NCBI GenBank assembly: GCA_910575725.1
Contig: CAJTFE010000033.1
Location: 1-58,770 of the forward strand
From: Clostridia bacterium
Lineage (GTDB): Bacteria > Bacillota > Clostridia > Lachnospirales > Lachnospiraceae
Reading direction: 5' to 3'
Length of the DNA stretch: 58,770 bases
The notes below the pieces were generated by a model, which ran no database searches, was not told where the DNA came from, and worked only from the letters and a program-made list of their open reading frames with translations. Shown in pieces: positions 26,086-35,442 of this stretch. The position numbers were made by a program, and so were the translations under genes. Each line of letters starts with the position of its first letter. The first letter of the stretch is position 1.

Positions 26086-27066
26086 ATGACTGGAGTAATC
26101 AAAGGAACGGGGGCAAGCGTGCCTTCCAGGATCCTGGAAAACAAAGAGCTGGAAAACCTGGTGGAAACAAGCGGCGCATGGATACAGGAGAGAACCGGCA
26201 TTGAAAGGCGGCACATCGCCGTCAGGGAAACAACAGTCTCCATGGCCGCTGAGGCGGCGGAAGAGGCATTGAAAGAGGCAAGGCTTCAGCCGGAGCAGAT
26301 TGACATGATCCTGGTATCCACCATGTCTCCGGAAGAAATCATGCCATGTACGGCATGCCAGGTACAAAGAGAAATCAAAGCTTCCCGGGCCGTATGCTTT
26401 GACCTAAGCGCCGCCTGCAGCGGATTTGTCATGGCATATGTCACCGCATGCGCTTACATAGAAGCCGGCATTTTTCAAAACATCCTTGTGATAGGAAGCG
26501 AGTGCCTGTCGGATGTCACCGACTGGAGCGACAGGGGAACCTGCATCCTCTTCGGAGACGGAGCCGGCGCCGTAGTCCTTACGGCGGCAGAGGAGCCGGG
26601 ATACCTTCCGTCCATTTATTCCGACGGAAGCAAGGGAGAGGCGCTGACCTTAAAAAGCCGGCAGAACCACAATCCCTTTGGAAAGGAAGCGCCCAAAGAG
26701 AACCTGGGAACGTCCTATTATATTGAAATGGACGGCCAGGCCATCTTTAAATTCGCAGTCAGAAGCATCCCCCAGGCCATTGAGGAGGTACTTCAGAAGA
26801 ATCATTTGCACAAAGGAGACATCCAATATTACGTGCTCCATCAGGCAAATGAGCGCATTGTGGAGGCAGTGGCAAAGCGGCTTGGAGAGCCGGCCTATAA
26901 ATTTCCCATGAATATGAAGGAATACGGCAATACCTCCTCAGCAAGCATCCCCCTTCTCCTTCACGAAATGAAGGAAAAGAACATGCTCAAGAGCGGCGAT
27001 CGTCTGGTGGTTGCCGGATTCGGCGGCGGCCTCACCTGGGGAACCGCAATTATTACATGGAAGTAA
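26086..27066 (+). CDS. fabH: 3-oxoacyl-ACP synthase III
   Basis: This 326-aa enzyme starts fatty acid synthesis by condensing acetyl-CoA with malonyl-ACP. The catalytic triad is visible as Cys111 in SAACSGF, His252 in LHQANERI and Asn282 in YGNTSS. The length is normal. It is the first gene of a long operon covering all of type II fatty acid elongation and acetyl-CoA carboxylase. AGAGG precedes the ATG. Confidence 0.95.
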   Translation: MTGVIKGTGASVPSRILENKELENLVETSGAWIQERTGIERRHIAVRETTVSMAAEAAEEALKEARLQPEQIDMILVSTMSPEEIMPCTACQVQREIKASRAVCFDLSAACSGFVMAYVTACAYIEAGIFQNILVIGSECLSDVTDWSDRGTCILFGDGAGAVVLTAAEEPGYLPSIYSDGSKGEALTLKSRQNHNPFGKEAPKENLGTSYYIEMDGQAIFKFAVRSIPQAIEEVLQKNHLHKGDIQYYVLHQANERIVEAVAKRLGEPAYKFPMNMKEYGNTSSASIPLLLHEMKEKNMLKSGDRLVVAGFGGGLTWGTAIITWK

Positions 27067-27215
27067 CCCTGAAATGTCCCAAGAGCCCAGAACTCTGCCT
27101 GAATGTCAACCCGGCAGTGGGAGGGCCGTTAAGCTTAAGGCATAAGGGCTTCAATATAATAACAAAGAAAACAGTACTGCCAAAAGTATTGCAAAACGGA
27201 AAAGGAGAAAAAATC

Positions 27216-27440
27216 ATGTTTGAAGAAATTAAGACAATCGTAGCTGACAATCTGGGTGTAGATGAGGACAGCATCACCATGGAGACCTCCTTCAAGGAGG
27301 ATTTGAATGCAGATTCCCTGGATCTGTTTGAAATGGTTATGGCGTTGGAAGAAAATTACGGTGTGGAAATTCCCTCCGAGGATTTGGAGCAGCTTTTAAC
27401 AGTGGCCGATGTCATCAACTATATTGAAAATCACAAATAA
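27216..27440 (+). CDS. acpP: Acyl carrier protein
   Basis: This 74-aa acidic helical protein carries growing acyl chains. Ser34 in NADSLDLFEMVM is the phosphopantetheine site. AAAAGGAG precedes the ATG at 27216. Transcription probably continues from fabH across a 149-base gap in which I see no terminator or other gene. Confidence 0.95.
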   Translation: MFEEIKTIVADNLGVDEDSITMETSFKEDLNADSLDLFEMVMALEENYGVEIPSEDLEQLLTVADVINYIENHK

Positions 27441-27517
27441 GGAAACATGCGCCGCTCCTATGGGAAGCGGCATGCTATGAGTTAAAAAGTAAATTGTGAC
27501 AAAAAAGAGGTAAAACA

Positions 27518-28456
27518 ATGCGGACAGAATTAGCAAAATTACTTGGTATTCAATATCCGGTTATTCAGGGCGGAATGGCCTGGGTAGCAGAATATCACCT
27601 GGCGGCGGCCGTGTCGGAGGCAGGCGGCCTGGGAATCATCGGAGCGGCCAACGCGCCGGCAGAATGGGTCAGAGAGCAGATTCACAAGACAAGAGAGCTG
27701 ACAGAAAAGCCCTTCGGCGTTAACGTGATGCTTATGAGCCCTTACGCAGAGCAGGTAGCGCAGGTTGTTGCCGAGGAAGAAGTCCCGGTCGTAACCACCG
27801 GAGCAGGCAGCCCTGAAAAATACATGGAGCTCTGGAAAAGCAAAAGCATCAAGGTAATTCCCGTGGTGGCCTCCGTGGCTCTGGCAAAGAGAATGGAGCG
27901 CTGCGGAGCCGACGCACTGGTGGCTGAGGGCTGTGAATCCGGCGGCCATATCGGAGAGAGCACCACAATGACCCTGGTTCCTCAGGTAGTGGACGCGGCA
28001 GGAGTGCCTGTCATAGCTGCGGGAGGAATTGCCGACGGAAGAGGCATTGCGGCAGCATTTATGCTGGGGGCCAGCGGCGTACAGATGGGAACCCGGTTTG
28101 TGGCAACCAAAGAATGCCAGGTACATGAGAATTACAAGGAAAAGATTATCAAGGCCAAGGACATAGACACCAGAGTGACAGGAAGAAGCACCGGCCATCC
28201 CGTGCGCACCCTTCGAAATGATATGACGAAGAAATATCTGGAGCTTGAGAGCAAAGGGGCCACTTTGGAGGAGCTTGAGTACCTTACTCTGGGGGCTTTG
28301 CGAAAAGCCGTTCAGGAAGGCGATATGAAAAACGGAAGCGTTATGTCAGGCCAGATTGCCGGTCTTGTCAAGGAAGAGCTGACCTGTAAGGAGCTGATGG
28401 AGCGCCTGGTAAAAGAGACAGACGAGATTCTGACGGGAGCAAAGAATTATGCGTAA
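27518..28456 (+). CDS. fabK: Enoyl-ACP reductase II (FMN-dependent)
   Basis: This 312-aa flavoprotein performs the last step of each elongation cycle. The sequence IQGGMAWVAEYHLAAAVSEA and the FMN-binding segments VIAAGGIADGRGI and GVQMGTRFVATKE are those of FabK. No fabI or fabL is present in the operon, so this is the presumed sole enoyl reductase of the cluster; FabK enzymes are insensitive to triclosan. Its end overlaps fabD by 8 bases. Confidence 0.93.
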   Translation: MRTELAKLLGIQYPVIQGGMAWVAEYHLAAAVSEAGGLGIIGAANAPAEWVREQIHKTRELTEKPFGVNVMLMSPYAEQVAQVVAEEEVPVVTTGAGSPEKYMELWKSKSIKVIPVVASVALAKRMERCGADALVAEGCESGGHIGESTTMTLVPQVVDAAGVPVIAAGGIADGRGIAAAFMLGASGVQMGTRFVATKECQVHENYKEKIIKAKDIDTRVTGRSTGHPVRTLRNDMTKKYLELESKGATLEELEYLTLGALRKAVQEGDMKNGSVMSGQIAGLVKEELTCKELMERLVKETDEILTGAKNYA

Positions 28457-29369
28457 GCTGGCATTTATCTATCCGGGCCAGGGAGCACAGAAAGCCGGTA
28501 TGGGAGCTGACTTTTATGAGAACAGCCCTGCGGCAGGAAGGCTTTTTGACGAGGCCTGCGAGGCTCTGGATTTTGATTTGAAAGAAATCTGTTTTAAAGA
28601 AAACGAAAAGCTCAATGAAACCCAGTACACCCAGCCGGCCATGGTAACCACATGTCTTGCCATGACCCGTGTACTGACGGAACGGGGCGTCCGTCCGGAT
28701 ATGACGGCAGGCTTAAGCCTGGGCGAATATGCGGCAGTCGCCGCAGCCGGCGGCCTAAAAGAGCTGGATGCCATTCTTCTGGTGCGGAAGCGCGGGCTCC
28801 TTATGGAGCATGCCGTGCCTGCCGGGGAAGGCGCCATGTGCGCTGTGCTGGGAATGACAGGGGAAGCGCTGGAAAGGGAGCTCAAGGGCATGGCGGACGT
28901 AACCATTGCCAATTACAATTGTCCCGGACAGATGGTCATTACCGGAAAGACAGAGGCAGTCCGGGCTGCTGCAGAGCATTTAAAGGCAGCGGGAGCTAAG
29001 CGGACGATTCCCTTAAACGTCAGCGGGCCTTTCCACTCCCCCTTCTTACAGACAGCAGGGGAGGAGCTTCGAAAGGAAATTGAAAAGACAAAGCTTCATC
29101 CCTTAAGAATCCCCTATGTGGCCAACGTCACGGCAGAAAAGGTGGAGCGCCGGGAAGAAATCGCCGATCTTTTGTCAAAGGGCGTATCCTCGCCTGTAAA
29201 ATGGCAGCAGACCATGGAATACATGATTGCTGAGGGTGTGAACACTTTTGTGGAGATCGGGCCGGGCAGAACCCTCTCGGGCTTTTTAAAGAAAATCAAT
29301 ACGGAAGTATCCGTGTATCATATCTCCTCCTGGGAGGACGCAGAAAGGGCGGCAGGTGAATTATGCTAG
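28449..29369 (+). CDS. fabD: Malonyl-CoA:ACP transacylase
   Basis: This 306-aa enzyme loads malonyl onto ACP. The N-terminus FIYPGQGAQKAGMG is typical. The nucleophile Ser90 lies in GLSLGEYAAV, where many family members have GHSLGE; Leu at that position is a known variant, not a defect. The second catalytic His lies in GPFHSPFL. It overlaps fabK upstream and fabG downstream. Confidence 0.94.
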   Translation: MRKLAFIYPGQGAQKAGMGADFYENSPAAGRLFDEACEALDFDLKEICFKENEKLNETQYTQPAMVTTCLAMTRVLTERGVRPDMTAGLSLGEYAAVAAAGGLKELDAILLVRKRGLLMEHAVPAGEGAMCAVLGMTGEALERELKGMADVTIANYNCPGQMVITGKTEAVRAAAEHLKAAGAKRTIPLNVSGPFHSPFLQTAGEELRKEIEKTKLHPLRIPYVANVTAEKVERREEIADLLSKGVSSPVKWQQTMEYMIAEGVNTFVEIGPGRTLSGFLKKINTEVSVYHISSWEDAERAAGELC

Positions 29370-30103
29370 AAGGAAAGACAGCCATTGTGACAGGGGCTTC
29401 CCGGGGAATCGGAAGAGCAATTGCCCTGGAGCTTGGGAAAAAGGGCGCTTATGTAGTGGTAAATTATAACGGCTCCAGCGAGGCGGCCCAGGAGACGGCA
29501 GACGCCATCCAGGCAGCCGGAGGGCAGGCGGAAACATACCAGTGTAACGTGGCTGATTACGAAGCGTGTGAAAAGCTGATAAACGATGTGATTGGCAGAC
29601 GGGGAAGAATCGACATTCTGGTGAACAATGCCGGAATTACAAGGGATAACCTGCTGATGCGGATGTCAGAGGAGGACTTTGACGCCGTGCTCAGCACCAA
29701 CTTAAAGGGCGCCTTCCACACCATGCGCCTTGTGTCCCGTTACATGCTCAAGCAGAGAAGCGGCCGGATCATCAATATGGCCTCTGTGGTAGGCGTGGCA
29801 GGAAATGCGGGCCAGGCCAACTATGCTGCATCCAAGGCAGGCGTAATCGGCATGACAAAATCAGCGGCAAAGGAGCTGGCAAGCCGGGGTATTACGGTGA
29901 ATGCAGTAGCGCCCGGCTTTATTGAAACAGATATGACAGGAAAGCTTGGCAGCAAGGTGCGTGAGCAGGCCGCTGCGCAGATTCCCATGGGGGGCTTTGG
30001 AAAGCCGGAGGACGTGGCGAAGGCCGTGGGCTTCCTGGCATCCGACGACGCCGGCTACATTACCGGCCAGGTGCTCCACGTAGACGGCGGCATGGTGATG
30101 TGA
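29363..30103 (+). CDS. fabG: 3-oxoacyl-ACP reductase
   Basis: This 246-aa short-chain dehydrogenase reduces the 3-keto group with NADPH. The cofactor motif is TGASRGIG, and the catalytic Ser141, Tyr154 and Lys158 are in place (YAASK). The start overlaps the end of fabD by 7 bases, showing translational coupling. Confidence 0.95.
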   Translation: MLEGKTAIVTGASRGIGRAIALELGKKGAYVVVNYNGSSEAAQETADAIQAAGGQAETYQCNVADYEACEKLINDVIGRRGRIDILVNNAGITRDNLLMRMSEEDFDAVLSTNLKGAFHTMRLVSRYMLKQRSGRIINMASVVGVAGNAGQANYAASKAGVIGMTKSAAKELASRGITVNAVAPGFIETDMTGKLGSKVREQAAAQIPMGGFGKPEDVAKAVGFLASDDAGYITGQVLHVDGGMVM

Positions 30104-30108
30104 GTGAG

Positions 30109-30131
30109 CTTACGGAACTGGAATAGAGGAG
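30109..30131 (+). repeat. Short leader repeat in front of fabF
   Basis: It carries the same 17-mer as the hsdM leader (6007-6023) and merges into the AGGAG site of fabF. It lies inside the fatty acid operon between fabG and fabF. Confidence 0.65.
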
Positions 30132-30138
30132 TAGAGTG

Positions 30139-31380
30139 ATGAAAAGAAGAGTGGTTGTGACCGGTCTGGGGGCAGTGACTCCCATTGGAAATACGGTGCC
30201 GGAATTCTGGAGCAGTATCCGGGAGGGCAGGGTCGGCATCGGAGAAATTACGAGATTTGACACCACGGAATACAAGGTAAAGCTGGCTGCCGAGGTCAAG
30301 GATTTTAAGGCCGGCGAGCGCATGGATGTGAAGGCGTCCAAGCGCATGGAGGCATTTTCCCAGTATGCCGTAGCTGCGGCAAAGGAGGCATTTGCGGATG
30401 CCGGAATTGACATGGAACAGGAAGATGCCTTCCGGGCAGGCGTTACCGTAGGCTCCGGCATCGGAAGCTTAAGCACCGTGGAGTCGGAGTATTCAAAAAT
30501 TCTGGCAGGCAAGGTCAACCGGGTCAATCCCCTGATGGTTCCCCGGATGATTTCCAATATGGCGGCAGGCAATATTTCCATCCAGTTGGGCCTTCGGGGA
30601 AAATGCACCAACGTTGTGACTGCATGTGCTTCAGGCACCCACTGTATCGGAGACGCCTTCCGGGCCATCCAGTATGACGATGCGGATATTATGCTGGCCG
30701 GCGGTGCGGAGAGCTGTATCTGTCCCACAGGAGTGGCCGGCTTTCATGCCTTGACAGCCCTCTCCACGGCTGCAGACCCCTTAAGGGCATCGATCCCATT
30801 TGACCAGGAGCGCCAGGGCTTTGTACTGGGAGAGGGAGCCGGCGTTGTGGTTCTGGAGGAGCTTGAGCATGCCAGAAAGCGGGGAGCGCGGATTTATGCA
30901 GAGCTTGCGGGCTACGGAGCTACCGGGGATGCTTATCACATTACTTCTCCCTGTGAGGATGGGAGCGGTGCGGCAAAGGCTATGGAGCTTGCCATGAACG
31001 AGGCAGGGATTGCACCGTCACAGGTGGATTACATCAACGCCCACGGAACCAGTACCCATCACAACGATCTCTTTGAGACAAAGGCAATCAGAGCAGCCTT
31101 CAAAGAGGCGGCAGATCAAGTTGTTGTCAACTCCACAAAATCCATGATTGGTCATTTACTGGGAGCAGCAGGCGGTGTGGAATTTATTGTGTGTGTGAAA
31201 TCCATAGAGGAGAGCTTTATTCATCAGACCATGGGTACGGTTACACCCGGGGAAGGCTGTGATCTCAATTATGCAATCGGTGCTCCTGTGGAAAAGAAGA
31301 TCGCCTATGCTCTCAGTAATTCCCTGGGTTTTGGAGGCCATAACGCTTCTGTGCTGGTCCGGGCGTATGAAGGGCAGTAG
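30139..31380 (+). CDS. fabF: 3-oxoacyl-ACP synthase II
   Basis: This 413-aa elongating condensing enzyme has Cys163 in TACASGTHC, His302 in NAHGTSTHHND and His339 in MIGHLLGAAGG. The ATG at 30139 has AGGAG with proper spacing; a GTG lies one codon earlier. It is the sole long-chain condensing enzyme in this cluster. Confidence 0.95.
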   Translation: MKRRVVVTGLGAVTPIGNTVPEFWSSIREGRVGIGEITRFDTTEYKVKLAAEVKDFKAGERMDVKASKRMEAFSQYAVAAAKEAFADAGIDMEQEDAFRAGVTVGSGIGSLSTVESEYSKILAGKVNRVNPLMVPRMISNMAAGNISIQLGLRGKCTNVVTACASGTHCIGDAFRAIQYDDADIMLAGGAESCICPTGVAGFHALTALSTAADPLRASIPFDQERQGFVLGEGAGVVVLEELEHARKRGARIYAELAGYGATGDAYHITSPCEDGSGAAKAMELAMNEAGIAPSQVDYINAHGTSTHHNDLFETKAIRAAFKEAADQVVVNSTKSMIGHLLGAAGGVEFIVCVKSIEESFIHQTMGTVTPGEGCDLNYAIGAPVEKKIAYALSNSLGFGGHNASVLVRAYEGQ

Positions 31381-31401
31381 ACAGAAAGAAAGGTAGAATC
31401 A

Positions 31402-31839
31402 ATGGAATTTGAAAATCTTTTAAGATTGGTGGAATGTGTCTCCAATTCGGGACTGGACAGCTTTTATTATGAGCAGAACGGGACAAAAATCAGATTGAAG
31501 AAGAGCCGGGGGACAGCCTTGAAAGGTGCGCCGGCTGCAATCGCCGCAGAGCCGGAGCAGCTTCCCAAAAGCAGTGCTTCAATAGCTTCTTCTGTAAAGG
31601 GCATGCCGGTTAAGTCTCCGCTGGTGGGCGTGTTCTATGCGGCCCCCAGCGAGGATGCAGAGCCCTTTGTATCTGTAGGCAGCCGGGTGAAGAAAGGCCA
31701 GACTCTGGGGATTGTGGAAGCGATGAAGCTGATGAATGAGATTGAGAGTGACTGTGACGGGGTTGTGACGGAAATTTGTGTCCAAAACGGAGATACGGTA
31801 GAGTACGGGCAGCCTTTGTTTGTAGTTTCAGCCGAGTAG
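31402..31839 (+). CDS. accB: Biotin carboxyl carrier protein of acetyl-CoA carboxylase
   Basis: This 145-aa protein carries biotin on Lys109 in VEAMKLMNE. The N-terminal part is a linker-rich region (Ala/Pro/Ser, about 38-65) followed by the biotinyl domain that starts VKSPLVGVFY. AGAAAGGTAG precedes the ATG. It works with AccC and the fused AccDA encoded just downstream. Confidence 0.94.
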   Translation: MEFENLLRLVECVSNSGLDSFYYEQNGTKIRLKKSRGTALKGAPAAIAAEPEQLPKSSASIASSVKGMPVKSPLVGVFYAAPSEDAEPFVSVGSRVKKGQTLGIVEAMKLMNEIESDCDGVVTEICVQNGDTVEYGQPLFVVSAE

Positions 31840-31848
31840 GAGATTAAA

Positions 31849-32277
31849 ATGAAGCATTTAAATAATAAGGAAATACAGGAGATAATCCCTCACCGCCATC
31901 CATTTTTGCTTTTGGATTATATTGAGGATTATGAGCCGGGGGAATATGCGGTTGGGTATAAATGCGTGACCTTCAGGGAGGACTTTTTTGCCGGACACTT
32001 TCCGGGAGAACCTGTGATGCCCGGCGTGCTGACCGTGGAGGCTCTGGCCCAGGCCGGGGCGGTAGCCATCCTCTCCTGCGAGGAGAACAAAGGAAAAACC
32101 GCATATTTCGGGGCAATCAACAAGTGCAAGTTTAAGGGCAAGGTAATTCCGGGAGATAAGCTTCGCCTGGAGACAAAGATCATCAAGAGAAAAGGCCCTG
32201 TAGGAGTAGGCGAGGCCGTCGCCAGCGTAGACGGCAGGGTCGTAGTCCAGGCGGAATTGACCTTTATGGTAGGGTAG
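31849..32277 (+). CDS. fabZ: 3-hydroxyacyl-ACP dehydratase
   Basis: This 142-aa hot-dog-fold enzyme dehydrates 3-hydroxyacyl-ACP. The catalytic His50 lies in GHFPGEPVMPG and Glu64 in TVEALAQAG; HRHPFLLLD lies near the N-terminus. It starts 9 bases after the accB stop. A leader repeat follows its stop. Confidence 0.95.
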   Translation: MKHLNNKEIQEIIPHRHPFLLLDYIEDYEPGEYAVGYKCVTFREDFFAGHFPGEPVMPGVLTVEALAQAGAVAILSCEENKGKTAYFGAINKCKFKGKVIPGDKLRLETKIIKRKGPVGVGEAVASVDGRVVVQAELTFMVG

Positions 32278-32280
32278 ATG

Positions 32281-32342
32281 TTACCGGTGTGTCGAAGCAG
32301 CTTTACCCTTTAGTGCTGCCGCGCAGCGACTTAAAATAGGAG
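32281..32342 (+). repeat. Interspersed leader repeat, copy 2
   Basis: This segment is nearly identical to 3609-3670 and lies between fabZ and accC, ending in the accC ribosome site. It contains no gene. Its presence inside a tightly packed operon is striking. Confidence 0.8.
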
Positions 32343-32350
32343 ATTGGGAT

Positions 32351-33685
32351 ATGATTAGAAAGGTTCTGGTTGCAAACCGGGGAGAGATCGCGGTGCGAAT
32401 TATCCGGGCGTGCCGGGAGATGGGAATTGAGACGGTTGCCGTATATTCGGAGGCAGACCGGGAGGCGATACATGCAAAGCTGGCAGATGAGGCCATCTGC
32501 ATCGGCCCGGCGGCTCTTTTAGAAAGCTATCTTGCCATGGAAAAAATCATCAGCGCAACCATTGTATCCGGCGCAGACGCCATCCATCCAGGCTACGGGC
32601 TTTTGTCGGAAAACAGCAAATTTGCCGCCCTTTGTGAGAAGTGCGATATCTGCTTTATCGGCCCCACAGCCGAGGTTATGGCGAAAATGGGCAATAAGCA
32701 GGAAGCCCGCAATACCATGAAGCAGGCAGAGGTTCCCATCATTCCCGGCAGCGAAAGCGCCGTTTATGATGCGGACGCAGGGATGAAGGAGGCTGAAAAA
32801 GCCGGTTATCCAGTTATGCTCAAGGCAGTTCTCGGAGGCGGCGGTAAGGGAATGCGCATGGTGGAGCGGCCGGAGGACTTTGAGCAGAACTTCTATCTGG
32901 CCCAGACAGAGGCAAAAAAGGCCTTTGGGGATGATGCCATGTACGTTGAGCATTTTATCACAAGGCCGAGGCATATCGAGGTGCAGATTCTGGCGGACAG
33001 CCACGGAAATGTCATTCATCTGGGAGAGAGGGACTGTTCCATACAGCGGAATCATCAGAAAATGATTGAGGAAGCCCCAAGCGCCGCTCTGACAGAGGAG
33101 CTTCGGACGAAAATGGGAGAGACGGCGGTGCGCGCTGCCAGGGCGGCAGGGTATACGGGGGCCGGAACCATAGAGTTTTTGCTGGAAAAGACAGGAAGCT
33201 TCTATTTTATGGAGATGAATACACGCATCCAGGTGGAGCATCCGGTGACCGAGTGGATTACCGGAATTGATCTCATTAAGGAGCAGATCCGCATTGCAGA
33301 TGGGAAGAAGCTCTCTTATACCCAGGAGGATGTAAGGATCACAGGCCACTCCATCGAGGTACGCATCAATGCGGAAAAGCCGGAGGAAGGCTTCCGCCCC
33401 TGCCCGGGCACGGTTATGGGACTTCATCTGCCCGGAGGAAAAGGCGTGCGCATAGATTCCGCCATCTACAGCGGCTATGCCATTCCCCCCTTCTACGATT
33501 CTATGATAGCCAAAATCAGCGTATGGGCCAAGAACCGGGGAGAGGCAATCCGGAAGATGCAGAGCGCCCTGGGCGAGGTCATCATTGAGGGCGTGGATAC
33601 CAATGTGGATTACCAGTACGACATTTTAAACCACCCGGATTTTCTGGCGGGAAATGTAGATATTGAATTTATCAATGGGATTTGA
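32351..33685 (+). CDS. accC: Acetyl-CoA carboxylase biotin carboxylase subunit
   Basis: This 444-aa ATP-grasp enzyme carboxylates biotin on AccB. N-terminal KVLVANRGEIAVRIIRACRE, the glycine-rich loop GGGGKGMRMV and EMNTRIQVEHPVTE are all intact. The length matches the family. Confidence 0.96.
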   Translation: MIRKVLVANRGEIAVRIIRACREMGIETVAVYSEADREAIHAKLADEAICIGPAALLESYLAMEKIISATIVSGADAIHPGYGLLSENSKFAALCEKCDICFIGPTAEVMAKMGNKQEARNTMKQAEVPIIPGSESAVYDADAGMKEAEKAGYPVMLKAVLGGGGKGMRMVERPEDFEQNFYLAQTEAKKAFGDDAMYVEHFITRPRHIEVQILADSHGNVIHLGERDCSIQRNHQKMIEEAPSAALTEELRTKMGETAVRAARAAGYTGAGTIEFLLEKTGSFYFMEMNTRIQVEHPVTEWITGIDLIKEQIRIADGKKLSYTQEDVRITGHSIEVRINAEKPEEGFRPCPGTVMGLHLPGGKGVRIDSAIYSGYAIPPFYDSMIAKISVWAKNRGEAIRKMQSALGEVIIEGVDTNVDYQYDILNHPDFLAGNVDIEFINGI

Positions 33686-33729
33686 CTATTTGGCATACTA
33701 GGCGCAAGGACAATGTTTGAGGTGAAGAT

Positions 33730-35421
33730 ATGAATCTGGATCACGTATTTAAAAAGACTAACAAAAGATTTCCCTTGGACGGAGATAAAAAACCACAGGT
33801 TCCGGAGGGCCTGCTGTGCAAATGCAGCAAATGCGGCAAAACCCTTCTGGTGGAGGACGTGCGGAAAAATTATTATGTGTGTCCGAAATGCAGAGGCTAT
33901 TTCCGGATTAAGGCTTACGAGCGCATTCGCCGTCTGGCAGAGGAGGAGAGCTTCCAGGAGTGGGATAAAGAGCTTATCGGCAGCAATCCCATGGAATTTG
34001 AAGGTTACGAGGAAAAGCTTGCGGCGACAAGGCTGAAAGCCCGGTTGAACGAGGCGGCAGTCACGGGAAAATGCCGGATCAACGGCTGTGAGACTGTGAT
34101 TGGCGTTATGGACGGCCGCTTTCTCATGGCCAGTATGGGAGGAGCCGTAGGAGAAAAAATCACAAGAGCCGTAGAACGGGCCACCAGCGAAGGGCTTCCG
34201 GTGATCCTGTTTACCTGCTCCGGCGGCGCGCGTATGCAGGAGGGAATCACCTCTCTTATGCAGATGGCCAAGACCTCTGCGGCGCTCAAGCGCCACAGTG
34301 ACGCCGGTCTGTTATACGTGAGCGTGCTCACAGATCCCACCACCGGAGGCGTGACGGCCAGCTTTGCCATGGAGGGGGATATCATTCTGGCAGAGCCGGG
34401 GGCGCTCATTGGTTTTGCAGGGCCGAGAGTCATTGAGCAGACCATCCGGCAAAAGCTTCCCAAGGGCTTCCAGAAGTCAGAATTTCTCCTGGAGCACGGC
34501 TTTGTAGACCGGATTGTGGAGCGGGATGAGATGAAACAGGTTCTGGGCGATATCCTCAAGCTTCATGCCCGGGAGGGCGGGCAGCAGTCCGGCCCGGCCG
34601 CATTGCAGTCCCTGGCAGAAAAAAAGCAGCGCTATCAAAGAATCGGAGTCTGGGACCGGGTGCAGCGTTCCAGGGATAAGGAGCGGCCTGTAGGAAGCGA
34701 TTATGTGGAGGAGCTGTTCGAGGGCTTCTATGAGTTTCACGGAGACCGGTACTTTGGGGATGATCTGGCCGTGACGGGGGGGATTGCCTGGTTTGAAGGA
34801 AGGCCTGTCACCGTTATTGCCCAGGAAAAGGGAAAGAATACAAAGGAAAATATTCTGCATCACTTCGGTATGTGCTCCCCGGAGGGCTACCGGAAGTCCT
34901 TAAGGCTTATGAAGCAGGCGGAAAAATTCGGACGCCCCGTTATCTGCCTGGTAGATACGCCGGGAGCGTTCTGCGGTCTGGAGGCAGAGGAGCGGGGCCA
35001 GGGAGAAGCCATTGCCCGGAATATTTATGAAATGTCGGGCTTAAAGGTGCCTGTTCTCACGGTGATTATCGGAGAGGGCGGAAGCGGCGGCGCCCTGGCC
35101 CTGGCCGTATCCAACGAGGTGTGGATGCTGGAAAACTCCATTTACTCTATCCTGTCTCCGGAAGGCTTTGCCAGTATTCTGTGGAAGGACAGCAAGAAGG
35201 CGAAGCAGGCGGCGGAGGTGATGAAGCTGACGGCAAGGGATCTGAAGAAGGCCGGCATTGTGGAGTATGTGTTTGGAGAGCCTAAGAAGTTTTCCAAGGA
35301 GACCCTTGCAGAGGTAACGGAGCCTATGAGGGCAAAGATAAGCAGCTTTCTTGATACCTATGAGCGCATGGGGGCTGAGGCTTTGCAGAATCACCGATAT
35401 GAACGTTTCCGCAGGATGTAG
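33730..35421 (+). CDS. accDA: Fused carboxyltransferase beta-alpha subunits of acetyl-CoA carboxylase
   Basis: This 563-aa protein joins AccD and AccA, normally separate genes, in one chain. The N-terminal half has the AccD zinc ribbon (Cys32, Cys35, Cys51, Cys54) and the crotonase-like segment with FTCSGGARMQEGI. From about residue 300 the AccA part follows, with VDTPGAFCGLEAEERGQGEA and GEGGSGGALALAV. No stop or frameshift lies at the junction near 34620-34680. It transfers CO2 from carboxybiotin to acetyl-CoA, giving malonyl-CoA. Confidence 0.94.
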   Translation: MNLDHVFKKTNKRFPLDGDKKPQVPEGLLCKCSKCGKTLLVEDVRKNYYVCPKCRGYFRIKAYERIRRLAEEESFQEWDKELIGSNPMEFEGYEEKLAATRLKARLNEAAVTGKCRINGCETVIGVMDGRFLMASMGGAVGEKITRAVERATSEGLPVILFTCSGGARMQEGITSLMQMAKTSAALKRHSDAGLLYVSVLTDPTTGGVTASFAMEGDIILAEPGALIGFAGPRVIEQTIRQKLPKGFQKSEFLLEHGFVDRIVERDEMKQVLGDILKLHAREGGQQSGPAALQSLAEKKQRYQRIGVWDRVQRSRDKERPVGSDYVEELFEGFYEFHGDRYFGDDLAVTGGIAWFEGRPVTVIAQEKGKNTKENILHHFGMCSPEGYRKSLRLMKQAEKFGRPVICLVDTPGAFCGLEAEERGQGEAIARNIYEMSGLKVPVLTVIIGEGGSGGALALAVSNEVWMLENSIYSILSPEGFASILWKDSKKAKQAAEVMKLTARDLKKAGIVEYVFGEPKKFSKETLAEVTEPMRAKISSFLDTYERMGAEALQNHRYERFRRM

Positions 35422-35442
35422 GGAAATGGAAGGAGCAGAAGA

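Noticed and set aside
27441..27517. GC-rich hairpin between acpP and fabK as a terminator
   Set aside because: The stem is only about 6 bp and has no T-run, and the genes form one pathway operon.
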